DNA of 64,000 nucleotides from Phycisphaeraceae bacterium (GCA_028284155.1 JANQSF010000066.1:24118-88117); one strand, 5' to 3'; counted from the first letter of the stretch, positions 9,094 to 18,919 are shown. Numbers and translations: made by a program. Notes: generated by a model from the letters alone, not told the origin.

Positions 9094-10382
9094 GCTTGCA
9101 CACCCCCGCGATCGGCTCGCGCATCCGTCGGCCAATCCGCGCGACACCCGGGCTTGGCCAGCAGCATCTGCGACGTGCCGGTGTACCGTTCAGCGAATCC
9201 GGCCTCGCAGTAGCAGAGGTAGTAGTTCCACAACCGCAGGAGCCGTTCCGGGTAACCCAATTCGCGCACGCGTTCAGCGTTCGCGAAGAACCGCTGCCGC
9301 CAGTCGCGCAGGGTGCGCGCGTAGTGCGGGCCAATATCGGAACAAGCCACCAGCCGCAGGTCGCACGATTTGGCGATCGCGTTCGTCATCGCCGCCATGG
9401 ACGGCACACAACTGCCCGGGAAGACGTAACGCTGGATGAAGTCGGCCGATCGTCGGTAGCGCTCATACCGGTGGTCCGGCATCGTGATCGCCTGGATCGC
9501 CATCCGGCCATCGGGTTTCAGCAGGTCGGCGCAGTGCTGGAAGTAAGTGGGCAGGTAGTTGTGACCGACGGCCTCGATCATCTCGACCGACACGAGTTTG
9601 TCGAATCGACCGGTCAGGTCGCGGTAGTCGCGTTGCAGGAGTGTCACGCGGTCGTTCAGTCCCGCGTCGTCGACGCACTGTTGCGCGTACCGATGCTGCT
9701 CCGTCGAGATCGTCGTCGTGGTGACCCGGCAGCCGTATCGGGTTGCCGCGTGGATGGCTAGCCCGCCCCAGCCCGTGCCGATCTCGATCAGGTGATCGTC
9801 CGGCTTCAGGTCGAGCATCCGGCAGAGCCGGTCCATCTTTTCGACCGATGCGTCTTGCAAGGAACTGGTCGGCGACGGGTAGACGCCACACGAATACGAC
9901 ATGGTCGAGTCGAGAAACTGCTCGAAGAACGCATTACCCAAGTCGTAGTGATCGTGGATATTTCGGCGACTGCCGCCGAGCGTGTTTCGTCGGAACGCGT
10001 GGTACAGCCGAGCGAATGCCTGACCGAATCGTGCCAAGCCGTTGTTGACTCGGTCAGTCGACTGAATCTGTCTGACCATCGCCCGAAACAGTGACGTGAG
10101 GTCGTCGCAGTCCCAGTCACCGTCGAGGTACGACGCGGCCACACCCAAGCCGCCGCCGGTTACGGCTCGGCGATAAAACCGCCCGTGATGCACGGTGATA
10201 TCGACGCCGTCCGACGACGCGCCACCCAGCGCGTGCGTGCCGTCGCGATCGTGCAGACGCAGGGCAGCCCCATCCAGGTCGGCCAAACGACGCTGTAACA
10301 GGGAGCGCGCCCACCGGTGGACACGACGCAAGGGTCGCTGACCGTCTGGCGCAATCGGATATGAAGTCGTTACCGCGGTCAC
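9090..10382 (-). CDS. Cyclopropane-fatty-acyl-phospholipid synthase family protein
   Basis: 430 residues. CFA synthase signatures: [23 protein letters not shown]-binding motif [28 protein letters not shown] and [17 protein letters not shown] near the end; the N-terminal 110 residues form the usual accessory domain. It transfers methyl from SAM to an acyl-chain double bond, giving cyclopropane or branched products. The start is GTG at 10382, which overlaps the DUF1365 stop in a 4-base GTGA, matching the operon's overlap habit; the longer frame from 10511 would intrude on that gene. The desaturase upstream could supply its unsaturated substrate. Confidence 0.9.
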   Translation of the reverse strand: MTAVTTSYPIAPDGQRPLRRVHRWARSLLQRRLADLDGAALRLHDRDGTHALGGASSDGVDITVHHGRFYRRAVTGGGLGVAASYLDGDWDCDDLTSLFRAMVRQIQSTDRVNNGLARFGQAFARLYHAFRRNTLGGSRRNIHDHYDLGNAFFEQFLDSTMSYSCGVYPSPTSSLQDASVEKMDRLCRMLDLKPDDHLIEIGTGWGGLAIHAATRYGCRVTTTTISTEQHRYAQQCVDDAGLNDRVTLLQRDYRDLTGRFDKLVSVEMIEAVGHNYLPTYFQHCADLLKPDGRMAIQAITMPDHRYERYRRSADFIQRYVFPGSCVPSMAAMTNAIAKSCDLRLVACSDIGPHYARTLRDWRQRFFANAERVRELGYPERLLRLWNYYLCYCEAGFAERYTGTSQMLLAKPGCRADWPTDARADRGGVQA

Positions 10383-11164
10383 GAAACACCGCCTTCCTGC
10401 GCGATCGTGTGTTTTGGGTGGGGGACAAATGGCACACGCTTCATTCGTAGTCGAAGCGCCTGCCAATAGATCGCCGCGATAACCTGTGTCGTCATGAGCG
10501 GGTAACGGCAAAGCACACGCGATAAACTCGCGCCGGTCATCGCGCGACGGCGCATCGCCATCGTCGCCTCGAACACTTTCGACCCCGATTCGTGGTTTGA
10601 CATATTCACGGTCAAGCGGTCGTCCGGTTGTGAGAAGGCCCAGTTATATCGCTGGTCCATCCGCATGAAAGGCGAGACGTGGAACGCCTTGTCGAATGTC
10701 ACGCTCGCGAGTCGGCCTGCGCCCGGCTGACGTTCGCGCAGGTCGATGACATAAGGGTGCGTCTCACCCCAGGGCGTGTTGGTGACCTCCGCCACGACGT
10801 ACTCGAGCCGTGTCGCGTCGTCGTTCCAGCAATAGAAGAAGCTCACCGGATTGAAGCAGTAGCCGAAGTACCGCAGGTGTGCGAGCATGCGGATCGGCCC
10901 GGTCGGCCGATCACCCGTCGCGTCGCGCACCGTCCGCCGCACGGTCATGTCTAGCGGCTCCTGCGGGTTGCCGAAGTGGTCCCGCCGTCGGAAGGACGCG
11001 AGGTTGGCCCGCTCGACGGACCAGAACCAACGACCCTTGAAAACGCCGTCCAACTCCGCCAGGTCGACGTACATCATGAACAGGCGGTTTCGGAACGCGT
11101 GTTCGACCGGTTCAAGCCGGCGATGCTGAACCATGCCTTCGTAGATGCAGCTTTCCATGGTCAA
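10379..11164 (-). CDS. DUF1365 domain protein
   Basis: 261 residues of the DUF1365 family, recognised by the hallmark [16 protein letters not shown] and the initial [20 protein letters not shown]. Family members sit beside an FAD amine-oxidase-like protein and a CFA synthase in many bacteria; biochemical function is not settled. Starts in an ATGA overlap (11161-11164) with the upstream flavoprotein and ends in a GTGA overlap with the CFA synthase, so translation of the three is likely coupled. Confidence 0.88.
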   Translation of the reverse strand: MTMESCIYEGMVQHRRLEPVEHAFRNRLFMMYVDLAELDGVFKGRWFWSVERANLASFRRRDHFGNPQEPLDMTVRRTVRDATGDRPTGPIRMLAHLRYFGYCFNPVSFFYCWNDDATRLEYVVAEVTNTPWGETHPYVIDLRERQPGAGRLASVTFDKAFHVSPFMRMDQRYNWAFSQPDDRLTVNMSNHESGSKVFEATMAMRRRAMTGASLSRVLCRYPLMTTQVIAAIYWQALRLRMKRVPFVPHPKHTIAQEGGVS

Positions 11165-12405
11165 AGCTCCATCCCAAAGCTCTTGCAGACGGCCAACGCG
11201 CTGTTAACGCCGTCCTCGTGAAAGCCGTAGCCCCAGTAAGCGCCGCAAAACGACGTGCGGTTATGGTTGGCAACCTCGCCGTGCCGCCGTTGCGCCGCCT
11301 GTCGGCCGACGGTGAACACGGGGTGGTGGTAACCGATGCGGCGGATCACCTTGCCCGGGTCGATCTCGCCTTCGTCGTTGAGTGTGACGCAGAACGTGCG
11401 CGGGGCGTCGATGTTCTGCAACAGGTTCATGTTGTACGTGACCGTCGCGGCGCGATCGGACTGGTCCGCGATGCGGTAGTTCCAACTCGCCCAGGCCCGC
11501 TTGTGGCGAGGTAGCACCGACGTGTCCGTGTGCAGCACAGCCTCGTTGGTCTGGTAGGGGAACGACCCGAGCAGGTCGCGTTCGGTTGCGCTCGGCTCGG
11601 CCAACATGCGCAACGCCGTGTCCGCGTGACAGGCGATCACCACATGGTCGAATGTGCGCGTCGTCCCGTTGACAAAGTCGACTCCCACGTGGGTCGGCAA
11701 GCGACGGACGGAACGCACGGCGTGGTTGACGTGTATGCGATCTGCAAACTGCCGGGTCAAGGGCGGGATGTATTGTTTCGACCCGCCTTGGATCACTCGC
11801 CAAACCGGTCGCCCGCCGACCTGCAGCATGGCGTGGTTGCTCAAGAACTCGACCACGAAGCGGATCGGGAAACGCCGGAACAACGCCGTCGGGCACGACC
11901 AGAGCGACGAACCCAGCGGCACGAGGTAGTCGTCGACAAAAGCCGCGCCGTAACCGCCGGAGCGGACGTATTGTTCGACGCTAACCGCGTCGCCACCGCC
12001 GGCCAGCACACGCGGGCCTTGTCGGTGAAAGCGCAAGATATCGATCAACATCCGCCAGAACCGCAAGCGGATTAGGTTGCGGCGTTGTGCGAACAGCGTA
12101 TTCAGTGAAGTGCCGTTGTATTCCAGCCCGTTGCGGTCGCAGCGCACGCTGAAGCTCATGTCCGTCGGCTGCGACGGGACGCCCAGTTGCCCCAGCAGTC
12201 GGCAGAAGTTCGGGTAGTTCCGCTCGTTGAAGACGATGAAGCCGGTGTCGACGGCGTAAGACTCCCCTTCGAGTTCGACGTCGATCGTGTTGGTGTGGCC
12301 GCCGACATACGCGTTGGCTTCGAACACGTGTACGTCGTGCTTCCGACTGAGGATGTGCGCGGCGGTCAGGCCGGAGATGCCCGCGCCGATGACGGCGATG
12401 TTCAT
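11161..12405 (-). CDS. FAD-dependent amine oxidase-like oxidoreductase
   Basis: 414 residues beginning with the dinucleotide-binding motif [15 protein letters not shown] and the FAD GG-motif VGGHTNT. It belongs to the flavin amine oxidase-like group that accompanies DUF1365 and CFA synthase. Comparable flavoproteins take part in fatty-acid modification in the Rhodobacter furan-fatty-acid pathway, but which reaction this one performs is inference. Start at ATG 12405 overlaps the desaturase stop by 4 bases; the open frame continues to 12537 without a reason to use it. Confidence 0.88.
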   Translation of the reverse strand: MNIAVIGAGISGLTAAHILSRKHDVHVFEANAYVGGHTNTIDVELEGESYAVDTGFIVFNERNYPNFCRLLGQLGVPSQPTDMSFSVRCDRNGLEYNGTSLNTLFAQRRNLIRLRFWRMLIDILRFHRQGPRVLAGGGDAVSVEQYVRSGGYGAAFVDDYLVPLGSSLWSCPTALFRRFPIRFVVEFLSNHAMLQVGGRPVWRVIQGGSKQYIPPLTRQFADRIHVNHAVRSVRRLPTHVGVDFVNGTTRTFDHVVIACHADTALRMLAEPSATERDLLGSFPYQTNEAVLHTDTSVLPRHKRAWASWNYRIADQSDRAATVTYNMNLLQNIDAPRTFCVTLNDEGEIDPGKVIRRIGYHHPVFTVGRQAAQRRHGEVANHNRTSFCGAYWGYGFHEDGVNSALAVCKSFGMEL

Positions 12406-13343
12406 CGTGCGTCCTCCTTCTCCGCCGTCTTGACACGGTTGCGCATCAGTGCGCGGCGCGGCACGGGACGCAGGTCGCGGATCAGGCCGACTTGTTCCAT
12501 GGCCAGAAGCACATACCACGTCACGTCTAACTCCCACCAGTAAAAGCCCTGTCGCACGGAGGCGGGGTAGTGGTGGTGGTTGTTGTGCCAGCCTTCGCCC
12601 AGCGTGAGCAGGGCGAGCGCGAAGTTGTTTCGGCTGTCGTCGTCCGTCGCGAACCGTCGGCTGCCGAAGCGGTGCGCCAATGAGTTGATCGTGTATGTCG
12701 CGTGGTACAAGACGACGGTTGACAGCACGAAGCCCCAGAAGAACGCCTGCCAGCCGGTCATGCCGGTCGTCGGGAACAGCCGACCGAACAAATACCCGCC
12801 GCAGAAGATCGCCACCGCCAGGATGACCGGCGGGACCCAGTCAAAACGATTCAGCCAGACCAGTTCGGGGTACTTGCGCCAATCGCCGATCATCGCGTCG
12901 CGCGTGCGGAAGTTTTCGCGTGTCAGGAACCATCCCGTGTGGCTCCAGAAGAAGCCCTGCCAGCGCGGCGAGTGGGCGTCGGGCGGTTGATCGGAATGGT
13001 TGTGATGATGTCGATGGTGCGCCGCCCACCACAGCGGCCCGCGCTGCACAGCGGTCGTGCCGAGCAGTGCGGCGACGAACTGCACTCCGCGCGACATCTT
13101 GAAGGCCCGGTGCGAGAAGTAGCGGTGATAGAACGCCGTGATGAAGAACATCCGGGCGGCGTACAGAACGACCGCCAAGCCGACCGCCCACCAACTGAAG
13201 GCGACGAAGAAGACACCAACGCACGCCAGGTGCAGCAGTAGGAACGGCATGATCCGCAGCCAGTCGATCTGGCGGAGTGAGGCCAGCAGGCCCGGTCCTG
13301 CGGATTGGCCGTTCGCAACGGGATGGGTGGGATTGGTCGTCAA
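12402..13343 (-). CDS. Membrane fatty-acid (acyl-CoA type) desaturase, first gene of the lipid operon
   Basis: 313 residues with paired membrane helices and the three histidine boxes of delta-9-type desaturases: HRYFSH, HHRHHHNH and HNNHHHYP, which bind the di-iron centre. It would introduce a cis double bond into acyl chains using O2. First cistron of a ten-gene run on this strand reaching 4026. Its promoter region carries the shared GTTGAATCCG-N15-CGAA element 51 bases upstream (13394-13422), suggesting control by the ECF sigma factor encoded at 20.4 kb. Confidence 0.92.
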   Translation of the reverse strand: MTTNPTHPVANGQSAGPGLLASLRQIDWLRIMPFLLLHLACVGVFFVAFSWWAVGLAVVLYAARMFFITAFYHRYFSHRAFKMSRGVQFVAALLGTTAVQRGPLWWAAHHRHHHNHSDQPPDAHSPRWQGFFWSHTGWFLTRENFRTRDAMIGDWRKYPELVWLNRFDWVPPVILAVAIFCGGYLFGRLFPTTGMTGWQAFFWGFVLSTVVLYHATYTINSLAHRFGSRRFATDDDSRNNFALALLTLGEGWHNNHHHYPASVRQGFYWWELDVTWYVLLAMEQVGLIRDLRPVPRRALMRNRVKTAEKEDAR

Positions 13344-13393
13344 GCGTCTGTCCGTCTATTCGCGTGTGATTAGCCGATGGGAACGTTTGAGGT

Positions 13394-13422
13394 TTCGCCG
13401 AATCGATGCTTTCGGATTCAAC
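13394..13422 (-). promoter_or_regulatory. ECF-type promoter of the lipid operon (shared element, copy 1)
   Basis: Reading the minus strand, GTTGAATCCG (13422 to 13413) is followed after exactly 15 bases by CGAA (13397 to 13394). The predicted transcription start is near 13387, about 44 bases before the desaturase ATG. Same -35/-10 arrangement and spacing as four other elements in this region. Confidence 0.75.
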
Positions 13423-13497
13423 CGGTCGCCACGGACCAACTCGAGCCGTTCGCTCCGCGATGATGGGGTGGACTGAAATATGCCGCCCGCTCGCTTT

Positions 13498-13526
13498 GTT
13501 GAATCCGCTCGGTCGGCCGGTTCGAA
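13498..13526 (+). promoter_or_regulatory. ECF-type promoter of the SOUL gene (shared element, copy 2)
   Basis: GTTGAATCCG at 13498-13507, 15 bases, then CGAA at 13523-13526; predicted start near 13533, about 25 bases before the SOUL ATG. Divergent from copy 1, with about 75 bases between the two elements. Confidence 0.75.
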
Positions 13527-13557
13527 GTTCCTGGCATACCCCTAGGAAGAGGATTGC

Positions 13558-14187
13558 ATGATGTGGAAATGGCTTGGATTAATCGTTCTCATCCCCGTCC
13601 TGGCCTTCTTTGCCGGCTGCGTCCGTTCCAGTGGCGGGACGTGGTACGTCCGCGAAGCTGAGGTGCCCGAGGGTTGGCCGACGCTCACGCCCGTTGGCGA
13701 GGTGGAGGTGAAGCAGTACCCGGAATACCGCGCTGCCGTGGTCGAAGACGCCGGGCCCGACGGGGGCGAACAGGGGTCGATGTTCAGGACGCTCTTCGAC
13801 CACATTAAGCAAAACGAAATCGCCATGACCGCGCCGGTTGAGATGGGTTACGACGCCAGTCGGCCTGATACGAACACGGACCGTGAGATGCGCTCGATGG
13901 CGTTCCTGTACCGCTCGACCGAACAAGGCGAGCTCGATCCGGACGGACAGGTCGTGGTTCGCGATCTGCCGGCGCAGACCGTGGCCAGCATCGGCGTGCG
14001 TGGCGGCTACACAGACGAGCGGTTCAATGAACACGTCGCGACGCTCGACTCCTGGTTGGAAGAACACGCCGACGCGTGGGAACGTGACGGGGCACCGAGA
14101 TACCTCGGTTACAACAGCCCATTCGTGCCCGCTTTCATGCGGTACGGTGAGGTACAGGTACCGATTCGTGAGCGAGCTGAAAAGTAG
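13558..14187 (+). CDS. SOUL-family haem-binding lipoprotein
   Basis: 209 residues. N-terminal lipoprotein signal with a lipobox ending LAFFAGC, so probably anchored in a membrane on the outer side. The rest matches the SOUL/HBP fold: VEVKQYPEYRAAVV, the FRTLFDHIKQNEIAMTAPVEM segment typical of the family, and a C-terminal YNSPFVPAFMRYGEV. SOUL proteins bind tetrapyrroles; a role in handling photosensitising porphyrin or haem fits the photo-stress neighbours but is inference. Strong ribosome site (GGAAGAGG) before the ATG and an ECF-type element upstream. Convergent with the photolyase gene. Confidence 0.88.
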   Translation: MMWKWLGLIVLIPVLAFFAGCVRSSGGTWYVREAEVPEGWPTLTPVGEVEVKQYPEYRAAVVEDAGPDGGEQGSMFRTLFDHIKQNEIAMTAPVEMGYDASRPDTNTDREMRSMAFLYRSTEQGELDPDGQVVVRDLPAQTVASIGVRGGYTDERFNEHVATLDSWLEEHADAWERDGAPRYLGYNSPFVPAFMRYGEVQVPIRERAEK

Positions 14188-14215
14188 AATGACGGGAGAT
14201 GAGATTGCGTGGCGC

Positions 14216-15742
14216 TCAATCCGTCGATGAAACGGTGACGCGGTCGATAAAACGGTCGGCTAATTCGAAGATGCGCGTTCTGCGTTCGTCCCCGATGCGG
14301 TCAAGCGTCTTCGGCATCACCGCCAGTCGCGGATTGCCTGAAAAGAACGCGCGATGTCGGTCGACGAACCGCCAGTACAGGCCGTCCATCACGTCGCACC
14401 AGTCTCCCTTGCCGTAGTCGCTCATCTTCAGGATGTAGTTCGACCCACAGATGTAGGGCTTGGTCGAGAAGACGCCGCCGTCACTGAACAACGCCATCCC
14501 GTACACGTTTGGGCCCATGACCCAGTCGGATGAGTCGACGAACATCTCCATGAACCACTGATAAGCCGCGCTCGGCTCGACCTCGCACAGCAGCATGAGG
14601 TTTCCCAGAACCATCAGGCGCTCGATGTGATGCGCCCACCCCAGCTTGACGGTCTTGCGGATCGCGTCGTCCAGCGGGAGCAACCCCGTCGTGCCGTCAT
14701 ACCAGCACGGCGCCAGCTTCCGGTGGTGATCCCAGAAGTTCGACTCGGCCTGCCGCTGGCCGAAATGCCGGTCGGTGCCGCGGATGAACTCACGCCAACC
14801 GATGATCTGTCGGACGAAACCTTCCAACGCATTGATCGGCACGTCGCGCTTTTCACCGGCTTCCAACGCCCGGTCCAGTACTTCGTCAGGTGTGATCAAG
14901 CCGAGGTTGAGGGTTGGGCTGAGCACGCTGTGGAACAGCGTGGCATCACGTGTGCTGAGCGCGTCCTCGTAGTCGCCGAACTGTTTGAAACAGTGCTCAA
15001 GGAAATGATTCAGGCCGAACAACGCCTGCCGGCGCGTCGTCGGCAGCCAGAACGACTCGGTCGAGCCGGGGTGATCGGCAAAACGATCTTCGACCAGTCT
15101 TGACACGTCGTGCACATGGTCGGTCGCCGTGAAAGTTGGTCGATCGGGGATGGCCACGTTCGTCGGCAGCTTCTTGCGGTTGTCAGCGTCGAAACTCCAT
15201 TGCCCGCCGGTTGGCTGTCCGTCTTCATCGATCAGGATGTTGAGCCGACGCCGCTGGCGCTGGTAGAACGACGCCATCAACGGCTTGTTTGATTCGTCCA
15301 AGTAAGATGCAAACTCGCCGCGGGGTGTCAGAAACATCGGGCTGGGCACGAATGTGAGCCCCATCCCCTGCTCGTCGGCAAACGACTTGATGCGCTGTTC
15401 GAAGAATCGGTCTTCGATCTCGAAACAGACCAGCGTGTCGCACTTGTGCCGATGAACGGCGTCACGAAGTTTTTCCTCGTATGGCTTCTCCGCCAGCGGG
15501 TCTGTCAGTTTGACGTAATCGAGTTGAAGATCGCGCTTGCGCAACTCGTGGGCGTGAGCGCGCATCGCGGCCAGGAACAGGACGATCTTTTGCTTGTGAT
15601 GGCGGACGTAGGTGCACAGCCCCACATCTTCGGCCATGAAAAAGCGTGCGTGTTCATAACCCCGCAGGTGTCGCGGCGGGAACAACTGGTTGCCGAGTAT
15701 CACGAACAGCGGGCGCTCACCTGCATCATCCCGATTATTCAT
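14216..15742 (-). CDS. Cryptochrome/photolyase-related protein (PhrB/FeS-BCP-like group)
   Basis: 508 residues. The N-terminal part is the photolyase-related Rossmann domain and the C-terminal half is the helical FAD-binding domain (VRQIIGWREFIRG; DWVMGPNVYGMALFSDGG). The group includes PhrB, a bacterial (6-4) photolyase with a 4Fe-4S cluster. Here the region that normally holds a CxxC reads SDYGKGDWCDVMDGLYWRF, keeping one cysteine, so the cluster is probably not complete. Likely light-driven DNA repair or photoreception. Its start overlaps the SDR/DUF2867 stop by 8 bases, so the two form one unit. Confidence 0.88.
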   Translation of the reverse strand: MNNRDDAGERPLFVILGNQLFPPRHLRGYEHARFFMAEDVGLCTYVRHHKQKIVLFLAAMRAHAHELRKRDLQLDYVKLTDPLAEKPYEEKLRDAVHRHKCDTLVCFEIEDRFFEQRIKSFADEQGMGLTFVPSPMFLTPRGEFASYLDESNKPLMASFYQRQRRRLNILIDEDGQPTGGQWSFDADNRKKLPTNVAIPDRPTFTATDHVHDVSRLVEDRFADHPGSTESFWLPTTRRQALFGLNHFLEHCFKQFGDYEDALSTRDATLFHSVLSPTLNLGLITPDEVLDRALEAGEKRDVPINALEGFVRQIIGWREFIRGTDRHFGQRQAESNFWDHHRKLAPCWYDGTTGLLPLDDAIRKTVKLGWAHHIERLMVLGNLMLLCEVEPSAAYQWFMEMFVDSSDWVMGPNVYGMALFSDGGVFSTKPYICGSNYILKMSDYGKGDWCDVMDGLYWRFVDRHRAFFSGNPRLAVMPKTLDRIGDERRTRIFELADRFIDRVTVSSTD

Positions 15743-17264
15743 GTTGCCTCTCCACCGCGCGGGCCAGGCCCTTGAGCATGCCGGCGAACACGAACTGGTG
15801 CACGGGCCAAAGCGCGTACCAGTAGAACGGCCCGATCAGGCCGGCCGGGTCGAAAATCGCCGTCTGCGTGATTCGGGACCGGTTGCCCGACTCGTCTGGC
15901 TCGACCTCGAATTGGAGCCACGCTCGGCCGGGCACTTTCATCTCGGCGCGCAAGCGCAGCAGGGTCGGCCGATCGACGGCCTCGACACGCCAAAAGTCGA
16001 CCGCGTCGCCGATGCGCAAGCGGCTGGGGTGCGGTCGGCCGCGCCGCAGACCGACCCCGCCGAACAGCAGGTCGAGCCGTGCCCGCAGCCGCCAGAGCCA
16101 ATTGCCGTAGTACCAGCCGGTTCGGCCGCCGATCCGTTCGATCGGTTGGAAGGCCTCGGTGGGCGGCGCGTTGACGTGCGTCGTTCGGCTGTCGACCAGG
16201 CGTTCGCCAAATCGCGTCCCGCCCCATCCCGGTTGGTCGCCGCTGGACGATACCGCGTCCGACCAACGCGTCTGGGCGAATTCGCGGTCTTCGTTAGCCA
16301 GCGCACGCGCAACCGCTTCCGACACGCCGCGCGGCTGAATGTCGAAATCACGCATCGCCCGGTCGTCGTGTACGACTGTGTCGTGCTTCACGCTGTCGAT
16401 CAGCTTTCGCCCAACCCGCGCGTACAACGGCGTGACCAACCCAAGCCAGAGACTCGACAACCCCGGGCTCAAAAACGGCACAGGCACGATCCAGCGACGC
16501 AGGCCGCGCTGCCGGGCGTATTCCCGCATCAGGTCGCAGTACGTCACGCGGTCTGGCCCGCCGATTTCGTAGACGACACTTTCATCGCCTGGCAGGTCTA
16601 TGGCCGCGATGCAGTAGGCGATCACGTCCTCGACCGCGATCGGCTGCGTGAGACTCCGCACCCAGCGCGGTGTCGTCATGATCGGCAGTCGCTTGACCAG
16701 TGCGCGGATCATCTCGAACGACAGGCTGCCCGAACCGATAATGATCGACGCGCGCAGCTCGATCGTGGGCACACCCGAAGCGCGCAGCACCCGGCCGACT
16801 TCCTGTCGGCTGGCCAGGTGCGGCGACAGTTTGTCATCGCTGCCCAGACCCCCCAAGTAGATGATGCGGCGAACGCCCGCCTCCGCGGCAGCCCGACCGA
16901 AGTTCTCAGCCGCGATGCGGTCCTGCTCACGAAAACAGTCCTTCGACCCCATCGAGTGAACGAAGTAAAACGCTGTATGCATGCCCGCCATCGCGTCGCG
17001 CAGGCTGTCCGGATCCAGCACGTCGCCCTGAGCCACCTCGAATGCGTGGTCCGACCGACCCCGAAGGCTGTCAGGCCGTCGAGTCAGACAGCGTACGTTG
17101 TATCCGGCCTCGAGCAGCGCCAGCAGGAGTCGGCCGCCGATATATCCCGTTGCGCCGGTCAGCAACACGGGTTCGGGAGCCCTCTGTGCGGGCTGCGCAT
17201 CGGTTGGCGAGGGGTCAGACAATCGTTGTCGGCTCCGATCGCGGGTTTCGACTATCGCGGCCAT
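15735..17264 (-). CDS. NAD(P)-binding SDR protein with C-terminal DUF2867
   Basis: 509 residues. An extended/atypical SDR domain begins after a 30-residue leader (VLLTGATGYIGGRLLLALL) and runs to about 330, followed by a DUF2867-type domain with WYYGNWLWRLRARLD and the terminal FYWYALWPVHQFVF. Such fusions often neighbour photolyase genes; the reaction is unknown. It overlaps the photolyase by 8 bases. No copy of the shared ECF element was found directly upstream, where the fasciclin terminator lies, so transcription may come from read-through or an unrecognised promoter. Confidence 0.85.
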   Translation of the reverse strand: MAAIVETRDRSRQRLSDPSPTDAQPAQRAPEPVLLTGATGYIGGRLLLALLEAGYNVRCLTRRPDSLRGRSDHAFEVAQGDVLDPDSLRDAMAGMHTAFYFVHSMGSKDCFREQDRIAAENFGRAAAEAGVRRIIYLGGLGSDDKLSPHLASRQEVGRVLRASGVPTIELRASIIIGSGSLSFEMIRALVKRLPIMTTPRWVRSLTQPIAVEDVIAYCIAAIDLPGDESVVYEIGGPDRVTYCDLMREYARQRGLRRWIVPVPFLSPGLSSLWLGLVTPLYARVGRKLIDSVKHDTVVHDDRAMRDFDIQPRGVSEAVARALANEDREFAQTRWSDAVSSSGDQPGWGGTRFGERLVDSRTTHVNAPPTEAFQPIERIGGRTGWYYGNWLWRLRARLDLLFGGVGLRRGRPHPSRLRIGDAVDFWRVEAVDRPTLLRLRAEMKVPGRAWLQFEVEPDESGNRSRITQTAIFDPAGLIGPFYWYALWPVHQFVFAGMLKGLARAVERQHE

Positions 17265-17306
17265 GGACGAGCCTCATGCTAGCGGCCGTGGACGGGCCAT
17301 CGGTTG

Positions 17307-17340
17307 AAAAACGGGCCTTCCCCGTTGAGGGAAGGCCCGC
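17307..17340 (-). terminator. Rho-independent terminator of the fasciclin gene
   Basis: On the minus strand, GCGGGCCTTCCC, loop TCAACG, GGGAAGGCCCG, then TTTTT. The 11-bp GC-rich stem lies about 20 bases after the fasciclin stop and before the SDR gene, so it should separate or attenuate the two units. Confidence 0.9.
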
Positions 17341-17361
17341 AAAACGGGAAGGAGGCAGGGC

Positions 17362-18549
17362 TCAATTAGTCAGCGTCGCGTGGGCCGTGTCCAGCAGCGA
17401 CCGCAGCACCCAGGCGCGTCGCGTCGCGCTGTGCGTGTTGTCAGCCATCTTCATTAACGCGCTCATGCGCGAGTGCGAGGCGTGGCACAGGTCGTCTTTG
17501 GCTAGCGCCATAACGCCGTGAGCGGCAACTTCGTACACAGCCGCACAGCCGTGCGCGTCACCCGCGTTGAACATCGGCACGCCGCGACGAATTGCCAATT
17601 CGATCATTTGCACCGCGGCAGACGACTGCTTCGCGTCTATTTGCTCAGGGAGCAGGACGGTGTCCACGACGTGGATCACCCCGTTGCTCGCGTCGATGTC
17701 AAGCTTGACGAGCTTGGCGTTGTTGACGGTCGCGCCCTTCTTCGACGCCTGGATGTGCACGGTCTGTCCTTGTACGGTCTTGGCTTTGCCGGCCTTGACG
17801 GCGTCGCCGCTGAACACACGACCCGGCACGACGTGGTAGGTCAGGATCGCGACCAATTTGTGCTTGTTCTCGGGCTTCAGCAGCGACTCGACCGTGCCCT
17901 TGGGCAATTTGGCGAACGCTTCATCGGTCGGGGCGAACACCGTGAACGGGCCTTTGCCCGACAACGTCTCGGCGAGCCCCGCCGCCTGGACAGCCGCCAC
18001 GAGCGTCTTGAACGAGCCGGCATCCACGGCTGTCTCCACAATGTTCGACGAGGACGGCATGATGACCGTGTCGATGACGTGAATGACGCCGTTGCTGCAC
18101 TTGATGTCCGTCGCGATCACCTTTGCGCCGTCAATCATGACGCCCTTCTTGGAGGTCTTGATGTCGACCTGTTGACCGTTGACGGTCTTAGCGGACGACA
18201 GCTTGACGACTTTGTTGGCGGTCACTTTGCCCGGTACGACGTGGTAGGTGAGGATCGACGTCAGCAGTTGCTTGTTCTCGGGCTTGAGCAGCTTGGCGAT
18301 CGTGCCCTCGGGCAGCTTGGCAAACGCCGCGTCGGACGGGGCGAAGACGGTGAATGGCCCATCGCTCTTGAGCGTTTCGACCAGCCCGGCCGCCTTCACC
18401 GCTGTGACAAGTGTCTCGAAGTCGCCCGCCTTGACGGCTGTGTCCACGATGTCGTGCTGCTTCTTCGGGCCGGCCAGGATGGTGGAAGTCACGGCAAGCG
18501 TGAGGGCGAAGGTGAGGATCGTTTGGAGAGAGTGGCTTAGACGAGTCAT
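17362..18549 (-). CDS. Exported protein with two fasciclin (FAS1) domains and an extra C-terminal domain
   Basis: 395 residues. Signal peptide ending near TSTILAG, then two FAS1 domains (about 30-160 and 170-300), each with the DIVDTAV/NIVETAV start, the [17 protein letters not shown] or [17 protein letters not shown] block and LTYHVVPG. A tail of about 90 residues follows, helical and rich in Ala/His/Met, not part of FAS1. FAS1 proteins mediate adhesion or surface stress functions and are frequent targets of ECF sigma/RskA pairs. Start at ATG 18549 follows AAGGA; an in-frame ATG at 18612 overlapping the DUF378 stop by 4 bases is possible but would put 21 residues before the signal peptide. 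Confidence 0.88.
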   Translation of the reverse strand: MTRLSHSLQTILTFALTLAVTSTILAGPKKQHDIVDTAVKAGDFETLVTAVKAAGLVETLKSDGPFTVFAPSDAAFAKLPEGTIAKLLKPENKQLLTSILTYHVVPGKVTANKVVKLSSAKTVNGQQVDIKTSKKGVMIDGAKVIATDIKCSNGVIHVIDTVIMPSSSNIVETAVDAGSFKTLVAAVQAAGLAETLSGKGPFTVFAPTDEAFAKLPKGTVESLLKPENKHKLVAILTYHVVPGRVFSGDAVKAGKAKTVQGQTVHIQASKKGATVNNAKLVKLDIDASNGVIHVVDTVLLPEQIDAKQSSAAVQMIELAIRRGVPMFNAGDAHGCAAVYEVAAHGVMALAKDDLCHASHSRMSALMKMADNTHSATRRAWVLRSLLDTAHATLTN

Positions 18550-18608
18550 GATTGAGTTTCCTTGTTTGGAGTGAGGAGGGAAGGTTGGGATTCGGTTCTG
18601 TTTGACAC

Positions 18609-18842
18609 TCATGCGGTGGCCAGCGCGGTGTCTTCAACACCCCAGCGGCGCTGGATGCCTTTGAGGTTGACGGCTTGCCAGAGTGCCGCTGCGCCCACGA
18701 GCACATAAACGAATTTGCTCAGGACGGCGGTTGTGCCGCCGAACAAAGTGGCGACGAGGTCGAACTCGAAGGCGCCGACCAGGCCCCAGTTCAATCCGCC
18801 TACAACAAGCAGGACGGCAGCGATGACATCGATCGTTTTCAT
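18609..18842 (-). CDS. DUF378 family small membrane protein
   Basis: 77 residues with two membrane helices and the DUF378 pattern ([21 protein letters not shown], then [13 protein letters not shown]). Function unknown in the family. First gene of the DUF378-fasciclin unit; the ECF-type element at 18891-18919 is about 50 bases upstream. Confidence 0.88.
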   Translation of the reverse strand: MKTIDVIAAVLLVVGGLNWGLVGAFEFDLVATLFGGTTAVLSKFVYVLVGAAALWQAVNLKGIQRRWGVEDTALATA

Positions 18843-18890
18843 GACGGGTCTCCTTTGGGTGAGTGACGATTCAATCGATTCTCGTCGGAT

Positions 18891-18919
18891 TTCGCGTTGG
18901 GAAAGAGAACGGATTCAAC
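18891..18919 (-). promoter_or_regulatory. ECF-type promoter of DUF378-fasciclin (shared element, copy 3)
   Basis: On the minus strand GTTGAATCCG (18919 to 18910), 15 bases, then CGAA (18894 to 18891), continuing as CGAAATCC. Predicted start near 18884, about 42 bases before the DUF378 ATG. Confidence 0.75.

Noticed and set aside
15690..17282. 530-codon open frame antisense to the SDR gene
   Set aside because: Same shadow effect; the opposite strand holds a recognisable Rossmann-fold protein with overlapping operon structure.
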